A DNA stretch of 64,000 nt from Uliginosibacterium aquaticum (lineage in GTDB: Bacteria; Pseudomonadota; Gammaproteobacteria; Burkholderiales; Rhodocyclaceae). Below the pieces are notes generated by a model. The model did no database searches. It was not told the DNA's origin and saw only the letters and a program-made list of their open reading frames with translations. Location of the stretch: positions 310,001-374,000 of the forward strand of contig NZ_JABCSC020000003.1 in NCBI RefSeq assembly GCF_012972705.2, given 5' to 3'. A program made the position numbers and the translations under genes. Shown piece after piece: positions 34,618-44,166 of the stretch (position 1 is its first letter; each line of letters begins with the position of its first letter).

Positions 34618-34785
34618 TCACTCGACAGAGCGCGTGTGCGGAATCACGGCCACAACCGGGCTGGCCGGAGCCGGCTCGGCAGCGGCACTGGGCACTTGCG
34701 GGGCGCGCGATTGCGACAGGCTGGTGGCGACCATGAAGCCAAAGCAAGCCACGCAGGCAACCAGACAACGGATGATGATGTTCAT
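34618..34785 (-). CDS. Small 55-residue signal-anchored peptide in the exopolysaccharide operon
   Basis: A 55-residue frame with a good ribosome-binding site (AAGGAG, eight bases from ATG). Residues 1-24 are hydrophobic with three cysteines (MNIIIRCLVACVACFGFMVA); the rest is Ala/Pro-rich and periplasmic by prediction, ending HTRSVE. It sits between the initiating transferase and the glycoside hydrolase, ending seven bases before the latter's start. The tight spacing and the ribosome-binding site argue that it is real. I recognise no family. A signal peptide, membrane anchor or leader role is possible. Confidence 0.6.
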   Translation of the reverse strand: MNIIIRCLVACVACFGFMVATSLSQSRAPQVPSAAAEPAPASPVVAVIPHTRSVE

Positions 34786-34837
34786 GAGAGTTCTCCTTGA
34801 AACGAGGGGGTAGAGCCTTTTCTTGACGACGTGTTGT

Positions 34838-36244
34838 TCAGTAAGCGGCGCTGTCTTTCGCGACCAGGCCGACGGTGCGCAAGATGATTCGCAGGTCCAG
34901 GCTCAGCGACCAGTTGCGCAGGTATTGCAGGTCGTAATAGATGCGTTTGCTCATATGCTCGAGATCGTCGCCGCCGCGATAGCCATTCACCTGGGCCCAG
35001 CCGGTGATGCCCGGGCGCACCTTGTGGCGCACCATGTAGCCGGAGATCACGGTGCGATATTTCTCGTTCACCGCCACTGCGTGCGGGCGCGGGCCAACGA
35101 TGCTCATCCGCCCCTGCAGCACGTTGATGAATTGCGGCAGCTCGTCGAGCGAAGTCTTGCGGATGAAGGCGCCAACCTTGGTGACGCGAGCATCGCCCTT
35201 GCTGACCTGGGTGTAAGCCTTGTCGCCGTCTTCGGTGACGGTCATGGAGCGGAACTTGTAGACGATCACTTCCTTGCCATCGAGGCCATAGCGGCGCTGG
35301 GCGAAGATCACCGGGCCGGGCGAAGTGAATTTCACGGCCAGGGCCACGCCCAGTAGCAGCGGCGAGATCAGCAGCACGATCAGGCTGCCCAGGACCAGAT
35401 CCTCGGTGCGCTTGATGATGCCGTTCACGCCCGTGAAGGGGCTCTCGCAGACAGCCACTGCGGGCATTCCGCTGACATGCTCGACGCGGCCCTGGATCAG
35501 TTCGGTCACGAACAGGTCCGGCACGAAATAGACCGAGGCGGTGGTGTCGCGCAGGCTCTGCAGCAGGGCTAGGATGCGTGGCTGGGAGGCCATCGGTAGG
35601 GCGATATAGATCTGATTGACGGCGTTCGTCTTGACGTAGCTGGCCAGATTGTCGATGGCGCCGAGCACCGGGCGATCACCGATGTGATGGCCCATGCGTT
35701 CGCGCGGGCGGTCGTCGAAGAAACCCAGAAAGCGTGAGCCGGCGTAGCGATCCTGCTCGAAGTGGGCGGCCAGTTCCACGCCGGTATCGTTGGCGCCCAC
35801 GATGACGACCCTTGAGGGGTCATGGGCCAGCACTCGCAGCAGGCTCTGGCGCGCAATTTCGTGCGAGGCGAGCAAGGCGGCAAGGGTGGCGAGCTGCCAG
35901 GTCAGGATGATGTCGCGGTCGTAGAAATCCAGATAATCCGTGACATAGCCGATGAAGTAGAGCGTGGCGCACAGCACCAGCCAAGCCAGGCTGGCCTTCA
36001 GCGCCATGCGCCAGCGGCTCTCCGAGATGCGCAGGATGCCCGGAAAGAGCAGCAGGAAGGTCAGCAGGGAGAGTGCGAAGTAGTGGCGATCGAAGCTGCC
36101 CCCGTGTGCCAACACGCTGATGATCAGGGTGACCACCGCCAGCACCGGGCCGAGCAGGGTTTCGATCAGCCCAACCAGCGGGAAGCGCGAGCGCAGATTG
36201 TCGGTTTCCCCGGACCAGGAAATGGACGACGCGGCAGCTTGCAT
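34838..36244 (-). CDS. Undecaprenyl-phosphate hexose-1-phosphate transferase (WcaJ/EpsE-like)
   Basis: A 468-residue polyisoprenyl-phosphate sugar transferase. Four N-terminal helices (about 24-130) are followed by a Rossmann-like CoA-binding-type domain (VVIVGANDTGVELAAHF), a fifth helix and the catalytic domain with KFRSM, DARVTKVGAFIRKTSLDELPQFINVL and GPRPHAV, ending KVRPGITGWAQV. It starts repeat-unit synthesis by loading a sugar phosphate, probably glucose, on undecaprenyl phosphate. GGAGGG lies before the ATG. It is the first gene of the operon, with an FNR/ANR box about 90 bases upstream. Confidence 0.92.
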   Translation of the reverse strand: MQAAASSISWSGETDNLRSRFPLVGLIETLLGPVLAVVTLIISVLAHGGSFDRHYFALSLLTFLLLFPGILRISESRWRMALKASLAWLVLCATLYFIGYVTDYLDFYDRDIILTWQLATLAALLASHEIARQSLLRVLAHDPSRVVIVGANDTGVELAAHFEQDRYAGSRFLGFFDDRPRERMGHHIGDRPVLGAIDNLASYVKTNAVNQIYIALPMASQPRILALLQSLRDTTASVYFVPDLFVTELIQGRVEHVSGMPAVAVCESPFTGVNGIIKRTEDLVLGSLIVLLISPLLLGVALAVKFTSPGPVIFAQRRYGLDGKEVIVYKFRSMTVTEDGDKAYTQVSKGDARVTKVGAFIRKTSLDELPQFINVLQGRMSIVGPRPHAVAVNEKYRTVISGYMVRHKVRPGITGWAQVNGYRGGDDLEHMSKRIYYDLQYLRNWSLSLDLRIILRTVGLVAKDSAAY

Positions 36245-36333
36245 GGTGGGCCCTCCGTGTGGAATTCACCGTTTTTGCCATGCCCGCATGACACTTGTGC
36301 GACGATCACACAGAGGCGGAAGGGCAGGTGAAC

Positions 36334-36347
36334 TTGATCCATATCAA
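36334..36347. promoter_or_regulatory. Perfect FNR/ANR box upstream of the exopolysaccharide operon
   Basis: TTGATCCATATCAA matches TTGAT-N4-ATCAA exactly. Its centre lies 96 bases upstream of the first gene of the operon, a distance that allows classical activation at -41.5 with a leader of about 55 bases. The site suggests induction or repression at low oxygen. Confidence 0.65.
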
Positions 36348-36373
36348 GCACGGGTTGTGCCATGCAGCATGGA

Positions 36374-36488
36374 TGCATAGGGATCTATGCACCGGGTGAG
36401 AAGCCCCAGCTTGCGCCAGCTAGGGGAAATCCCGGATTGCTGCCCGGAAGGGTGTGTTGTGCAGTGCGGAACTATTTCACGGAAATAG
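36374..36488. promoter_or_regulatory. Two further palindromes in the exopolysaccharide operon upstream region
   Basis: TGCATAG-N4-CTATGCA at 36374-36391 and CTATTTC-ACG-GAAATAG at 36472-36488 are both perfect inverted repeats in an AT-richer part of the 376-bp gap. With the FNR box they suggest several regulators. I cannot name the proteins. The rest of the gap (36245-36620) shows no gene. Confidence 0.4.
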
Positions 36489-36620
36489 CCGCTCTATAAA
36501 AGTGGTTTTTGCGCAAGCCTGGTGCCTGGCTGCACGGAAGTGTGCACTTCGGGCGTTTTTCAGAACCTGTTCAGGGCGTCCTGTGCTGGACGCCCTCGCC
36601 GCGAGCCCGCCAACGGACGC

Positions 36621-38774
36621 TCAGGCGGCCGCGAGGCGCTTCAGCTCCGGATAGTCCACCTTGCCCGAACCCAGCAGCGGCAAGGCGTCAAGGCAAACAA
36701 TACGACGCGGTACGGCCAGTTCCGGGCTGCCCTTGGCGCGCGCGCAGGCAAGCAGGCGCTCGCGCGTGAGGCCGGTGGCCGTGGTGTAGAGCAGGATGCT
36801 TTCGCCGCGCTCGTCGTCGCTGAGCGCGATGGCGGCATGCTGGCCCTCCGGCGCCGCCTCGCCAGCCAGCAATTCCACGGCGCCGAGGGACACCATCTCA
36901 CCGGCCACCTTGGCGAAGCGTTTGACGCGGCCCAGCACGTGCACGAAGCCGTCCGCATCGATGGCGACGATGTCGCCGGTGTCGTACCAGCCGGGGCCGA
37001 TCTCGGAAGCCGGGGCCTGGAGTTCGCCTGGTGCGTCAAAACGCAGGTAGCCGCTCATCAGGTTCGGTCCGCGCACATGCAACTGGCCGCAGCTCTGCCC
37101 GTCCCGGGCTTCCACGCCGGGCAGGGGTTGCAGGCGGTATTCGATGCTGGGCAGGAACTTGCCGACGCTGCCCGATCGGTAGGCCATCTGGGTGTTCACG
37201 CTGAGCACCGGCGCACATTCGGTGGCGCCGTAGCCTTCAAAGATGCGCGTGCCGAACTTCTCGAACCAGGCCTGGCGGACGCTATCGGTGATTTTCTCGG
37301 CGCCGGCCACCACGTAGCGCAGGCGGTAGAAGTCGAAGGGGTGGGCGTGCTTGGCGTAATTGGCCAGGAAGGTGTTGGTGCCGAAGAGGATCGTGCAGGA
37401 CGCGTTGTAGGCCAGCTCCGGAATCACCCGGTAGTGCAGTGGCGAGGGATAGAGGAAGACCTTGGCGCCGCACAGCAGCGGGATCATGCCACCGCAGGTG
37501 AGGCCGAAGGAGTGAAAGAGCGGCAGCGCATTGACGATCACGTCATTGACCGAGAAATCCAGCACCGAGCGCAGCTGCGACACATTGGCGAGGATCGCGC
37601 GGTGCGAAAGCACCACGCCCTTGCACTTGCCTTCCGAGCCGGAGGTGAACATCACCACCGCTGGATCTTCCGGGCGCGAGGCAGGTACCGCGGCAAGCGG
37701 TCGGTGGCGAGCGAAGCACAACCACCACAGGCGGTCAGCGAGGCTGACTTCGCGGCGCAGGTCTTCAAGGTAGATGAATTCCACACCCTGCAGGCGGGCG
37801 AGCTTGTCGCCGAGCTTGAACTGCTCGATGAATTTGCGCGAAGTGATGATCTGGCGGATACAGGCTGCGCTGCAGGCGGCCTGCATGCCTTCCACGCCGG
37901 CGGTGTAATTGAGCATGGCGGGCGGGCGGCGGAAGGCGCCAAGGCCAAAGACCAGCGCCAGCAGGGCCGCCACATTTGGTAGCAGCACGCCGAAGCGTTC
38001 ATTCTCGGCGCTGCGTGCGGCGAGTTTGCGGCCCAGGACCAGTGCGGTGCGCAGGATGTCGTTATAGGAGTAATCGACATGCTCCACGTCGCCCAGGAGG
38101 CGCCAGTTGCGGCCCTGGATGCGGGCTGCTTCGAGCAGGGCTGCAAGCAGGGTCTGCTCAGCGCGGCCGGCGAACATCAGGTCGGTCATCACCCGGTGCA
38201 TGGCCTGGCCAGCCAGATAGTGCTGCTCGCCGTGGGCCGCCTTGGCGGTTTCGATGAGTGTTGGTTCCTGCACGAAGAGGCGGATCTTCGGGAACAGCGA
38301 GCGCGAATAATGGCCCTGTAGCAGCGAGAAGTAGCTCCGTGCGGCACCCTCAATGCGCACCGGCAGGAGGGTGGCGCCGGACTTGGCGGCGATGAAGCCG
38401 GGTCCGTCGTAAGTCTTCATCAGGTTGCCGGTGGTGGTGATGCGGCCTTCGGGGAAGATCAGCACCGGCCGGCCGGTTTCGATCAGCCGGATCACCGATT
38501 TGAGCTCCATCGGGTTGTTCGGATCAATGGTGAGGTAATCGACCAGGCCGCGCGCCAGGAAACGGAACAGACGACCGCAGCCTGCCGAACTGTAGATCAG
38601 GATCACCGGTCGTTGCGGCAGGAACAGGCCCAGCAGCAACTCATCGAGGAAAGACTCGTGGTTGGCCACGATCAGTAGTCGCTCGGCGCGGATATGGGCA
38701 TTGCCATGCACCCGCACCCGGAACACGAGGCGGAACAGTGGGCGCAGCAAGGCTTTGAGAATCAGGCGCAGCAT
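36621..38774 (-). CDS. Aas-like bifunctional lysophospholipid acyltransferase / acyl-ACP synthetase (copy 1)
   Basis: A 717-residue protein. The N-terminal PlsC domain has the HX4D motif in NHESFLD (about residues 38-44) and FPEGR (about 108). The rest is an AMP-binding acyl-activating domain with TSGSEGKCKGVVLSHRAI, YGATECAPV and the C-terminal LGSGKVDYPELK lysine. E. coli Aas has the same order and similar length (719) and re-acylates 2-acyl-glycerophosphoethanolamine. GGAGA precedes the ATG. It is followed on the same strand by nothing close. The next upstream gene is a clear paralogue. Confidence 0.88.
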   Translation of the reverse strand: MLRLILKALLRPLFRLVFRVRVHGNAHIRAERLLIVANHESFLDELLLGLFLPQRPVILIYSSAGCGRLFRFLARGLVDYLTIDPNNPMELKSVIRLIETGRPVLIFPEGRITTTGNLMKTYDGPGFIAAKSGATLLPVRIEGAARSYFSLLQGHYSRSLFPKIRLFVQEPTLIETAKAAHGEQHYLAGQAMHRVMTDLMFAGRAEQTLLAALLEAARIQGRNWRLLGDVEHVDYSYNDILRTALVLGRKLAARSAENERFGVLLPNVAALLALVFGLGAFRRPPAMLNYTAGVEGMQAACSAACIRQIITSRKFIEQFKLGDKLARLQGVEFIYLEDLRREVSLADRLWWLCFARHRPLAAVPASRPEDPAVVMFTSGSEGKCKGVVLSHRAILANVSQLRSVLDFSVNDVIVNALPLFHSFGLTCGGMIPLLCGAKVFLYPSPLHYRVIPELAYNASCTILFGTNTFLANYAKHAHPFDFYRLRYVVAGAEKITDSVRQAWFEKFGTRIFEGYGATECAPVLSVNTQMAYRSGSVGKFLPSIEYRLQPLPGVEARDGQSCGQLHVRGPNLMSGYLRFDAPGELQAPASEIGPGWYDTGDIVAIDADGFVHVLGRVKRFAKVAGEMVSLGAVELLAGEAAPEGQHAAIALSDDERGESILLYTTATGLTRERLLACARAKGSPELAVPRRIVCLDALPLLGSGKVDYPELKRLAAA

Positions 38775-38838
38775 TCAGTCTCCGGCACATTATTTTGCGC
38801 CCGCGCGCTGCGGTGGCGTGCGGGCGGATATTCAGATC

Positions 38839-38893
38839 TAGGTGCGACTTCAGTCGCACGCTGAACGTGGTGGCGAACCGAAGCCCGCCCTAC
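38839..38893. repeat. Interspersed two-hairpin repeat, copy A
   Basis: TAGGTGCGACTTCAGTCGCA begins the unit; its arms TGCGAC and GTCGCA pair around TTCA. After a spacer come GGCG-N10-CGCC and CCTAC. The same arrangement recurs at 59669-59724. It sits five bases downstream of the second aas stop and may act as a terminator. Confidence 0.6.
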
Positions 38894-38898
38894 GAAAT

Positions 38899-41049
38899 TC
38901 AGGCCGTTTCAGCCCATTGTTTGAGCGTCACGTAGTCGGTTTTGCCCGAGCCCAAGAGCGGCAGCTCATCCACCACGATGATCTTGCGCGGCACCGCGAT
39001 CTCCGGCGAGCCGGCGCTGCGCGCGGCGGCCTGAATCAGGTCACGGGTCAGCATCTTGTCGGTGGTGTAGAGCAGGATGTTTTCGCCGCGTGCCGCATCG
39101 GGCTGGCTGGTGGCGGCATGCACACCCTTGTCCGAGGCCTGCAGGGCGAGGCGCTCCACCACCTCCAGCGAGATCATCTCGCCGGCCACCTTGGCGAAGC
39201 GCTTGAGGCGGCCAACGATGAACAGGTAGCCATCGGCATCGATGTCCACAATGTCGCCAGTGTTGTACCAGCCGCTACCCAGCTCGGAAGAGGGCGGTTC
39301 CAGCACACCCGGATTGTCAGCGCGCAGATAACCGCTCATCAGGTTCGGCCCGCTGACATGCAGTGCCCCGCCCAGATCCACGCCCGGCACCGGCACCAGC
39401 CTGGCCTGCATGCCCGGCAGGAGCTGTCCCACCGAGCCAGTCCGGTACGCCATACGGGTATTCACGGCGAGTACCGGCGCGCACTCGGTGGCGCCGTAGC
39501 CCTCGAGGATGCGGATGCCGAATTTTTCGAACCAGTTCGTGCGTACCGTTTGGGTCAGCTTCTCGGCGCCGGCGATCACGTAGCGCAGGCGATAGAAGTC
39601 ATACGGGTGGGCGTGCTTGGCGTAATTCGACAGGAAGGTGCTGGTGCCGAGCAGGATCGTGCAGTTGCGGTCATACACCAGCTCGGGGATGACACGGTAA
39701 TGCAGCGGCGACGTATATAGAAACACGCTGGCGCCTGAAATCACCGGCAGCAGGCCGCCCACTGTGAGGCCGAAGGAGTGGAACAGCGGCAGGGCGTTGA
39801 GCAGCTTGTCTTCCGAGGAGAAGTCCACTACTGCACGCGCCTGCTGGATGTTAGCGAGGATCGCGCGGTGCGACAGCACCACGCCCTTGGGCTTGCCTTC
39901 GGAGCCGGAGGTGAACAGCACCACCGCCGGGTCTTCGGCATTACCGCCGGGCGCAGCCAGGGCCGGGAAGCGCAGCGCCCAGAGGATCAGCCAGGCCTTG
40001 TCCCAGGCACTCATCTCGGCCTTGAGGTCTTCCAGATAAATCAGCTCGTAATGCTGTTCGAGTACTGAAATCTTGTCTTCCAGCTTGGCCTGTTCGATGA
40101 AGCCGCGCGAAGTCACGATGCGGCGGATGGTTGCCGCCTCGCAGGCTGCCAGCATGCCCTCCGCGCCCGAGGTGTAATTCATCAGCGCCGGCACCCGGCG
40201 GAAGGCGGACAGGCCCAGGATCAGGCCAAGGGTTGGGGCCAGATTGGGCAGGAGCACCCCCACGCGCTCACTCTCGGCGCACTTGCGGCCGACCAGGCGG
40301 CCCAGTGCGAGCGTCATCTTGAGCAGATCGCCATAGCTGTACTCGATCTGCTTGATGTCCTCCACTAGCCGCCAGGAGCGGCCATGAATCGAGATCGCCG
40401 ACAGCATTGCCTCGAACAGGGTCTGGTTTGGCCGGCTGGCGAAGATCATTTCCTGCATCAGGCGGCGCATGGCCTCACCGGCCTTGCGTCGGCGCTCACG
40501 GCTGCTGCCTTCGGAGGGCCACTCAATGCGCGTGGTCGGATGGATCGAGATCGTGATGCGCGGGAAGAGCTGGTGCGGATGCTTGCCGGAGAGGCGCGAG
40601 AAATAGGTGCGCGCCGCGCCATCGATGCGCACCGGCAGGATGGTGGCTCCGGTTTTGGCGGCCACGAAGGCAGGGCCGTCGTAGGTCTTCATCAGGCTGC
40701 CGGTGGTGGTGATGCGACCTTCGGGAAAGATCACTACCGGGCGGCCGCTGTCGATCACGCGGATGACGGTTTTCATGGCCATCGGGCTGGTCGGGTCCAC
40801 GGCCAAGTGGTCTACGGTCTTCAGCAGCAGGCGGAAGAACAGGGTCCGGGCCACTCCGGTATGGACCACGAACAGCGGACGTTGCGGCAGCGTGATGCCC
40901 AGCAACAGGCCGTCCAGGAAAGACTCGTGGTTGGCGATGATCAGCAGCTTGCTCGACGAGACGCGCGGATTGCCGCGCACCTCGATGCGGAACAGCACGC
41001 GGGCGATGACCCGCAACATGGTGATACCAATGCGCTTGCCCAGCGTCAT
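38899..41049 (-). CDS. Aas-like bifunctional lysophospholipid acyltransferase / acyl-ACP synthetase (copy 2)
   Basis: A 716-residue protein of the same design as copy 1: NHESFLD and FPEGRITTTG in the PlsC part, TSGSEGKPKGVVLSHRAI, PLFHSFGLT and EGYGATECAPVLAVNT in the acyl-ACP synthetase part, LGSGKTDYVTLK at the end. Long blocks are identical between the two copies, so they are tandem duplicates, 124 bp apart and on one strand. Both sets of active-site motifs look intact. GGGAG precedes the ATG. Confidence 0.88.
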   Translation of the reverse strand: MTLGKRIGITMLRVIARVLFRIEVRGNPRVSSSKLLIIANHESFLDGLLLGITLPQRPLFVVHTGVARTLFFRLLLKTVDHLAVDPTSPMAMKTVIRVIDSGRPVVIFPEGRITTTGSLMKTYDGPAFVAAKTGATILPVRIDGAARTYFSRLSGKHPHQLFPRITISIHPTTRIEWPSEGSSRERRRKAGEAMRRLMQEMIFASRPNQTLFEAMLSAISIHGRSWRLVEDIKQIEYSYGDLLKMTLALGRLVGRKCAESERVGVLLPNLAPTLGLILGLSAFRRVPALMNYTSGAEGMLAACEAATIRRIVTSRGFIEQAKLEDKISVLEQHYELIYLEDLKAEMSAWDKAWLILWALRFPALAAPGGNAEDPAVVLFTSGSEGKPKGVVLSHRAILANIQQARAVVDFSSEDKLLNALPLFHSFGLTVGGLLPVISGASVFLYTSPLHYRVIPELVYDRNCTILLGTSTFLSNYAKHAHPYDFYRLRYVIAGAEKLTQTVRTNWFEKFGIRILEGYGATECAPVLAVNTRMAYRTGSVGQLLPGMQARLVPVPGVDLGGALHVSGPNLMSGYLRADNPGVLEPPSSELGSGWYNTGDIVDIDADGYLFIVGRLKRFAKVAGEMISLEVVERLALQASDKGVHAATSQPDAARGENILLYTTDKMLTRDLIQAAARSAGSPEIAVPRKIIVVDELPLLGSGKTDYVTLKQWAETA

Positions 41050-41476
41050 TGAAGGACTCCCTCAGACTTGTCAGGAACTGCACAAACTGCGACGCAGTCG
41101 TGACTTTCAGCGCGCGACTTTAGCGCAAACTCTGGCGTATGGCTGCGCTGCGCCGCAGCAAGCGCGGATCGCAGCAATCCTGACCGCCGTCCTCGCCTGT
41201 GCATATGCCAGCACGTATTGAAATCTGGCCTATCTGTTGCTTTACGAGTTCCCGTTGCGGTGCTGCGTTTGCGTCGCAGCGGGGTTGTGCTTGATTTATG
41301 TCGAAAGTGAAGTGGTAAATTGCCTGAAAAGTAAATGCTGTTGCGCACAATCAAGGCGAGTTTGTAAAAAATGTCGAACGCCTCTTCTGGCGGGCCGGGC
41401 CTTGATCTGAAAGACCTTCGCTTGGAGAAAGCAAAAAACATCAAAACTGTTAGGGGTTTGCCGCAGTGCCGCATGA
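41050..41476. other. Intergenic region between aas copy 2 and the atp promoter
   Basis: About 430 bp with no convincing gene; frames here have unlike codon use and no ribosome-binding sites. An AT-rich part at about 41280-41370 probably holds promoter elements for the divergent aas genes. I see no RNA gene. Confidence 0.4.
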
Positions 41477-41505
41477 TTGACTTGCCCCAAAGAGGCTCCT
41501 AAGAT
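41477..41505 (+). promoter_or_regulatory. Sigma70-type promoter of the atp operon
   Basis: TTGACT at 41477-41482 and TAAGAT at 41500-41505 are separated by exactly 17 bases. Transcription would start near 41512, about 40 bases before atpI. Confidence 0.6.
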
Positions 41506-41552
41506 GGCGCGGCTCTAGGCTGTAAAAGCCCTACTCGCCGCATTGGTCAAGG

Positions 41553-41894
41553 ATGTTGAAGCTCATTGCCCTGCAAGCACTTGCAGCCCTGATCGGCGTT
41601 GTAGCAGCTGCCCTGCTGTTCGGTTTGCGCGGTGCAGCATCGGCAGGTTTCGGAGCTCTGGTCTGTGTGCTGCCGACGGCCGTATTCGCGCTCTGGTTGC
41701 TGCGAGCGACGAAACGCACGGGCCAAGCGCAAACAAGCGCGTTTTTTACGGGAGAAGTGCTCAAGACACTGCTCTCGTTAGTGATTTTGGCTCTGGTGGC
41801 GGCCTTGTATCCGGGCGTTCATTGGGGCGCACTGGTGATGGGTCTGATCATCACCCTGCAAGCGAATTTTTTGGCTTTTTTGGTGAAACCTTGA
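41553..41894 (+). CDS. atpI: ATP synthase protein I
   Basis: A 113-residue membrane protein with four hydrophobic helices, first gene of the atp operon in its usual place before atpB. The sequence GAASAGFGALVCVLPTAVFALWLL is typical. AtpI assists assembly of the c-ring and is not part of the finished enzyme. The ribosome-binding site (AAGG) is close to the ATG and weak, fitting low synthesis. Confidence 0.85.
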   Translation: MLKLIALQALAALIGVVAAALLFGLRGAASAGFGALVCVLPTAVFALWLLRATKRTGQAQTSAFFTGEVLKTLLSLVILALVAALYPGVHWGALVMGLIITLQANFLAFLVKP

Positions 41895-41895
41895 C

Positions 41896-43096
<1,201 letters not shown>

Positions 43097-43142
43097 TCTT
43101 TCCTGATCGTTTCACTCTTCATCACCAGGAAAGGAATCTGCC

Positions 43143-43616
43143 GTGAATCTGAACGCAACCTTCATTGCGCAGATCGTGGTGTTCTTGACGTTCGTTTGGT
43201 TCACGATGAAATTCGTGTGGCCACCGATCGTGAAGGCCCTCGACGAACGCGCAAGCAAGATCGCTGACGGACTTGCTGCGGCGGACAAGGCAAAGAACGA
43301 TCTGGCTCTGACCGAGAAGCGTGTTGGCGAAGAATTGCGCAAGGCGCGCGAATCTGCTGCTGATGTACGTGGCGGGGCCGAAAAGCAGGCTGCAGTCATC
43401 GTGGAAGAAGCGCGTGCCGAAGCGGCGCGCATTGTTTCTGCCGCGCGTGAAGCTGCCCAAGGCGAAGCTGCCACTGCTGCCCAACGTGCCCGCGAAGAGC
43501 TGCGCGCCGAAGTGGCTGCGCTGGCTGTTGCCGGTGCCGAGCGCATCCTGCGCCGCGAGATCGATGCCCAGGTCCATGCCGAGCTGCTGACCAACCTGAA
43601 ACAGGAACTTAACTGA
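43143..43616 (+). CDS. atpF: ATP synthase Fo subunit b
   Basis: A 157-residue protein: one N-terminal membrane helix (residues 5-24) and a long Ala/Glu/Lys-rich coiled coil that forms the peripheral stalk. It starts with GTG at 43143 behind AAAGGA. Length and layout match the family. Confidence 0.93.
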   Translation: MNLNATFIAQIVVFLTFVWFTMKFVWPPIVKALDERASKIADGLAAADKAKNDLALTEKRVGEELRKARESAADVRGGAEKQAAVIVEEARAEAARIVSAAREAAQGEAATAAQRAREELRAEVAALAVAGAERILRREIDAQVHAELLTNLKQELN

Positions 43617-43619
43617 GCC

Positions 43620-44156
43620 ATGGCCGAAAACGTCACCCTTGCGCGTCCCTACGCCGAGGCCGTCTTTGCGCTGGCGCGGGATGCGGGCGCGCTCGCTTCC
43701 TGGGGCGAACTGCTTGAGCGTCTGGCTGCCGTAGCGGCCGATGCGCAGGTTAGCGAATGCCTCGGCGACCCGCGTTTTGCTGCTGCCCAGCTGAGCCAGC
43801 TGTTGCTGGAAAGCTCGGGCGTGCAGGCCTCGGTCCAGCAGGCCAACTTCGTACGTGTCTTGGTTGAAGCCGAGCGCGCACAAGTCCTGTCCGAGATCAG
43901 CGAGGTGTTCGGTCAGCTCAGGGATGCCCATCAAGGCGTCAAGGACGCAGTCGTGACTTCAGCTTTCCCCTTGGACGACGCAGCCCTGGCCCGTCTGTCT
44001 GCCGATGTGGAGGCGCACTTCAAGTCGAAGGTGCGCGTCACCGTGCAGATTGATCCGGACCTGATCGGTGGTGTGCGTATCGCCGTGGGCGACGAAGTGA
44101 TCGATGCCTCCGTGCGCGGCAAGCTTGCCGCCATGGCCGCCGCGCTACAGAACTAG
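43620..44156 (+). CDS. atpH: ATP synthase F1 subunit delta
   Basis: A 178-residue soluble protein starting [20 protein letters not shown], typical of delta, and ending with [23 protein letters not shown]. It links the b-stalk to the top of the alpha/beta hexamer. It follows atpF by three bases. Confidence 0.94.
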   Translation: MAENVTLARPYAEAVFALARDAGALASWGELLERLAAVAADAQVSECLGDPRFAAAQLSQLLLESSGVQASVQQANFVRVLVEAERAQVLSEISEVFGQLRDAHQGVKDAVVTSAFPLDDAALARLSADVEAHFKSKVRVTVQIDPDLIGGVRIAVGDEVIDASVRGKLAAMAAALQN

Positions 44157-44166
44157 GAGCACATTC

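Noticed and set aside
36573-36596. GGGCGTCC-N6-GGACGCCC hairpin after the first aas gene
   Set aside because: A good stem, but no T tract on either strand, so I did not call it a terminator.
41046-41474. 142-residue minus-strand frame before the atp promoter
   Set aside because: Mixed composition, no domain, no ribosome-binding site. It crosses AT-rich promoter-like DNA.
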